DNA from: Niastella koreensis GR20-10
GTDB taxonomy: Bacteria > Bacteroidota > Bacteroidia > Chitinophagales > Chitinophagaceae
Length of the DNA stretch: 64,000 nt
Reading direction: 5' to 3'
Assembly: GCF_000246855.1 (NCBI RefSeq)
Contig: NC_016609.1
Span: 8,506,744 to 8,570,743 of the forward strand
The notes below the pieces were generated by a model. The model was not told the DNA's origin. It searched no databases and saw nothing but the letters and a program-made list of their open reading frames with translations. Both the position numbers and the translations under genes were made by a program. This document shows positions 62,756-64,000 of the stretch, piece after piece; within the stretch, counting starts at the first letter, position 1; the number at the start of each line of letters is the position of its first letter.

Positions 62756-63859
62756 ATGATATATCGGGCAATCGGCTTAATGAGCGGCAGTTCTCTTGAC
62801 GGACTGGATCTCGCTTTTATTGAATTTCACGAAAGTAAAGGGGTGTGGGAATATGAAATAAAAGCGGCGGATTGTTCCCCCTATTCCGAAGAGTGGGCGA
62901 AAAAACTGAAGGGCGCCATTGAGCTTAACGCATTGGATTATCAGCTGTTGCATACCGAATACGGGCATTATATCGGGGAGCAGGTAAATGCGTTCATCGA
63001 GCGCAACAACCTGCAGTACCAGGTACAGTTGATTGCTTCTCACGGCCACACCACCTTTCATGTGCCTGCCAAAAAAATGACAGGCCAGCTGGGCGATGGC
63101 GCTGCCATAGCCGCGGTTACCGGTATTAACGTGGTAAGCGACCTGCGCGCCATGGATGTTGCCCTCGGCGGACAGGGCGCCCCTATTGTTCCCATAGGGG
63201 AGAAATTGCTCCTGGGTAATTATACCTTTTTCCTGAACCTTGGCGGAATTGCCAATATTTCCTACAATCATCCCGATAAATACCTCGCGTTTGATGTTTG
63301 CCCGGCCAACCGGGTTATGAACATGCTGGCGCAGGATGCAGGCAAACCATATGATGACGGTGGTGAGCTGGCCGCTGCAGGCACTATAAATATCAGCCTG
63401 CTGAAAATGTTGAACGACCTGGAATATTACCAGTTGCCCTATCCCAAATCGCTGGCCAATGATTTTGGCACCGATGTGGTATATCCATTGATAACAAGCA
63501 GCAACTCCACTACCGAAGATACCCTGGCCACCATGGTGGAACACATTGCCATCCAGATTGGCGAACAGGTAAAAGCCATGCTGGAAAAGCAACCAACAAC
63601 CAATACCGGAATGAAGCTGCTGGCCACTGGCGGCGGCGCCCACAATACTTTCCTGCTCCAACGCCTGCAGGCAACGTTACAACCCCTGGGGGTGGAAGTA
63701 GTAACCACCGATAAGAACCTGATCGATTATAAGGAAGCGCTCATCATGGCCCTCATAGGCGTATTACGCTGGCGCGAAGAAAACAACGTATTGTCTTCCG
63801 TTACCGGCGCCACCCGCAGCAGTATTGGGGGAGCGGTTTGGATAGGACAGGAAGCGTAA
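62756..63859 (+). CDS. anmK: Anhydro-N-acetylmuramic acid kinase
   Basis: 367 residues from the ATG at 62756 (MIYRAIGLMSGSSLDGLDLAF); the longer frame from 62657 overlaps upp and is not used. It phosphorylates and opens anhydroMurNAc in peptidoglycan recycling. GLMSGSSLDGLD binds ATP; SHGHTTFH, GDGAAIAA, LNLGGIANIS, DVCPANRVMNMLA and the ATGGGAHNTFLL segment are family features. The N-terminal motif has SS where many have TS. Confidence 0.93.
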   Translation: MIYRAIGLMSGSSLDGLDLAFIEFHESKGVWEYEIKAADCSPYSEEWAKKLKGAIELNALDYQLLHTEYGHYIGEQVNAFIERNNLQYQVQLIASHGHTTFHVPAKKMTGQLGDGAAIAAVTGINVVSDLRAMDVALGGQGAPIVPIGEKLLLGNYTFFLNLGGIANISYNHPDKYLAFDVCPANRVMNMLAQDAGKPYDDGGELAAAGTINISLLKMLNDLEYYQLPYPKSLANDFGTDVVYPLITSSNSTTEDTLATMVEHIAIQIGEQVKAMLEKQPTTNTGMKLLATGGGAHNTFLLQRLQATLQPLGVEVVTTDKNLIDYKEALIMALIGVLRWREENNVLSSVTGATRSSIGGAVWIGQEA

Positions 63860-63976
63860 GACCAATGTGATAATTTGATAATGTGCTAACGTGATAATGG
63901 AAAACAGCCCGCATTTCTGGAAATTAACAGCCGGTAATTAAAGGAATGCTTAAATTTATTTTCCAACTACCTCTTC

Positions 63977-64000
63977 ATGAAAAAGCTACTGACTTTATCC
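63977..64000 (+). CDS. Start of a gene cut by the window edge
   Basis: ATG at 63977 opens MKKLLTLS, the beginning of a probable signal peptide. It lies 117 bases after anmK, past a TTTGATAATG repeat (63866-63899). Nothing more can be said. Confidence 0.4.

Noticed and set aside
62777..63661. 294-codon minus-strand frame
   Set aside because: Antisense shadow of anmK, with no motif of its own.
1..64000. tRNA, rRNA, prophage, insertion sequence or defence system
   Set aside because: No cloverleaf, integrase, transposase, restriction or toxin-type gene was recognised on reading both strands; covariance-model searches could not be run.

Overview
The window looks like a chromosomal segment of a Bacteroidota bacterium, most likely family Chitinophagaceae (Chitinophaga/Niastella-like). 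Signs of this are the fused LpxC-FabZ, type IX secretion and gliding genes (porX, porU, porV, gldJ, a PorP/SprF protein), a large TonB-dependent receptor with a carboxypeptidase-like N-terminal domain, the bacillithiol gene bshA, promoters of the TTTG/TAnnTTTG type, and few Shine-Dalgarno sequences. The genus is an inference. I see no rRNA, tRNA, CRISPR array, transposase or prophage gene. The content is mostly housekeeping, and the novelty lies in the regulatory and intergenic DNA.

Layout. 1-3579: end of alanine dehydrogenase, then two tandem secreted paralogues of unknown function with matching sigma-54-like promoter motifs. 3675-9499 (minus): an ABC ATPase, lpxA, lpxC-fabZ and lpxD (lipid A), and an HD phosphohydrolase. 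9841-17507: porX, a metallo-beta-lactamase-fold enzyme, a short FIST protein with a kinase-less response regulator, a helix-hairpin-helix protein, an acyl-CoA dehydrogenase, a cytochrome c and a 58-residue gene. 17596-20340 (minus): clpX and two clpP genes.

20341-34809 is the core of the window. A complete assimilatory sulfate-reduction and cysteine operon (cysH, cysD, cysN, cysE, cysK, SUMT, cysJ, cysI and a siroheme-synthase/TauE fusion) is followed by a TonB receptor. Between the operon's promoter and cysH lies a short ORF reading MYISCCNKYCCCC, six cysteines in thirteen residues. It looks like a leader peptide for cysteine-responsive attenuation. AGTCTACT-type elements recur at the operon promoter and in front of the receptor gene.

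34887-45145: a fibronectin-like protein, a 570-bp non-coding array of T/A tracts with an almost exact 21-bp period, an MFS transporter, metX, OsmC, metZ, a CHAD protein, murF and gldJ. Cysteine made upstream can feed methionine synthesis through metX/metZ and bacillithiol synthesis through bshA. 45448-55124: porU, porV, ispF, dut, a DUF4292-type lipoprotein and two tandem EnvC-like proteins with degenerate LytM domains. 55170-64000: bshA, an M28 peptidase, a small membrane protein, a tetrapyrrole-methylase-family enzyme, an EI24/CysZ-like membrane protein, a 3-methyladenine glycosylase, PorP/SprF, upp, anmK and the start of another gene.

Many intergenic spaces carry degenerate short-period repeats (GTTGACnn arrays, AGCTTT arrays, TTATCACA arrays, AATAGGC arrays, a 100-bp unit in three tandem copies). 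One such sequence appears to have entered the ABC ATPase reading frame. Two of the GTTGAC/GTTAAC arrays form perfect hairpins between convergent genes.
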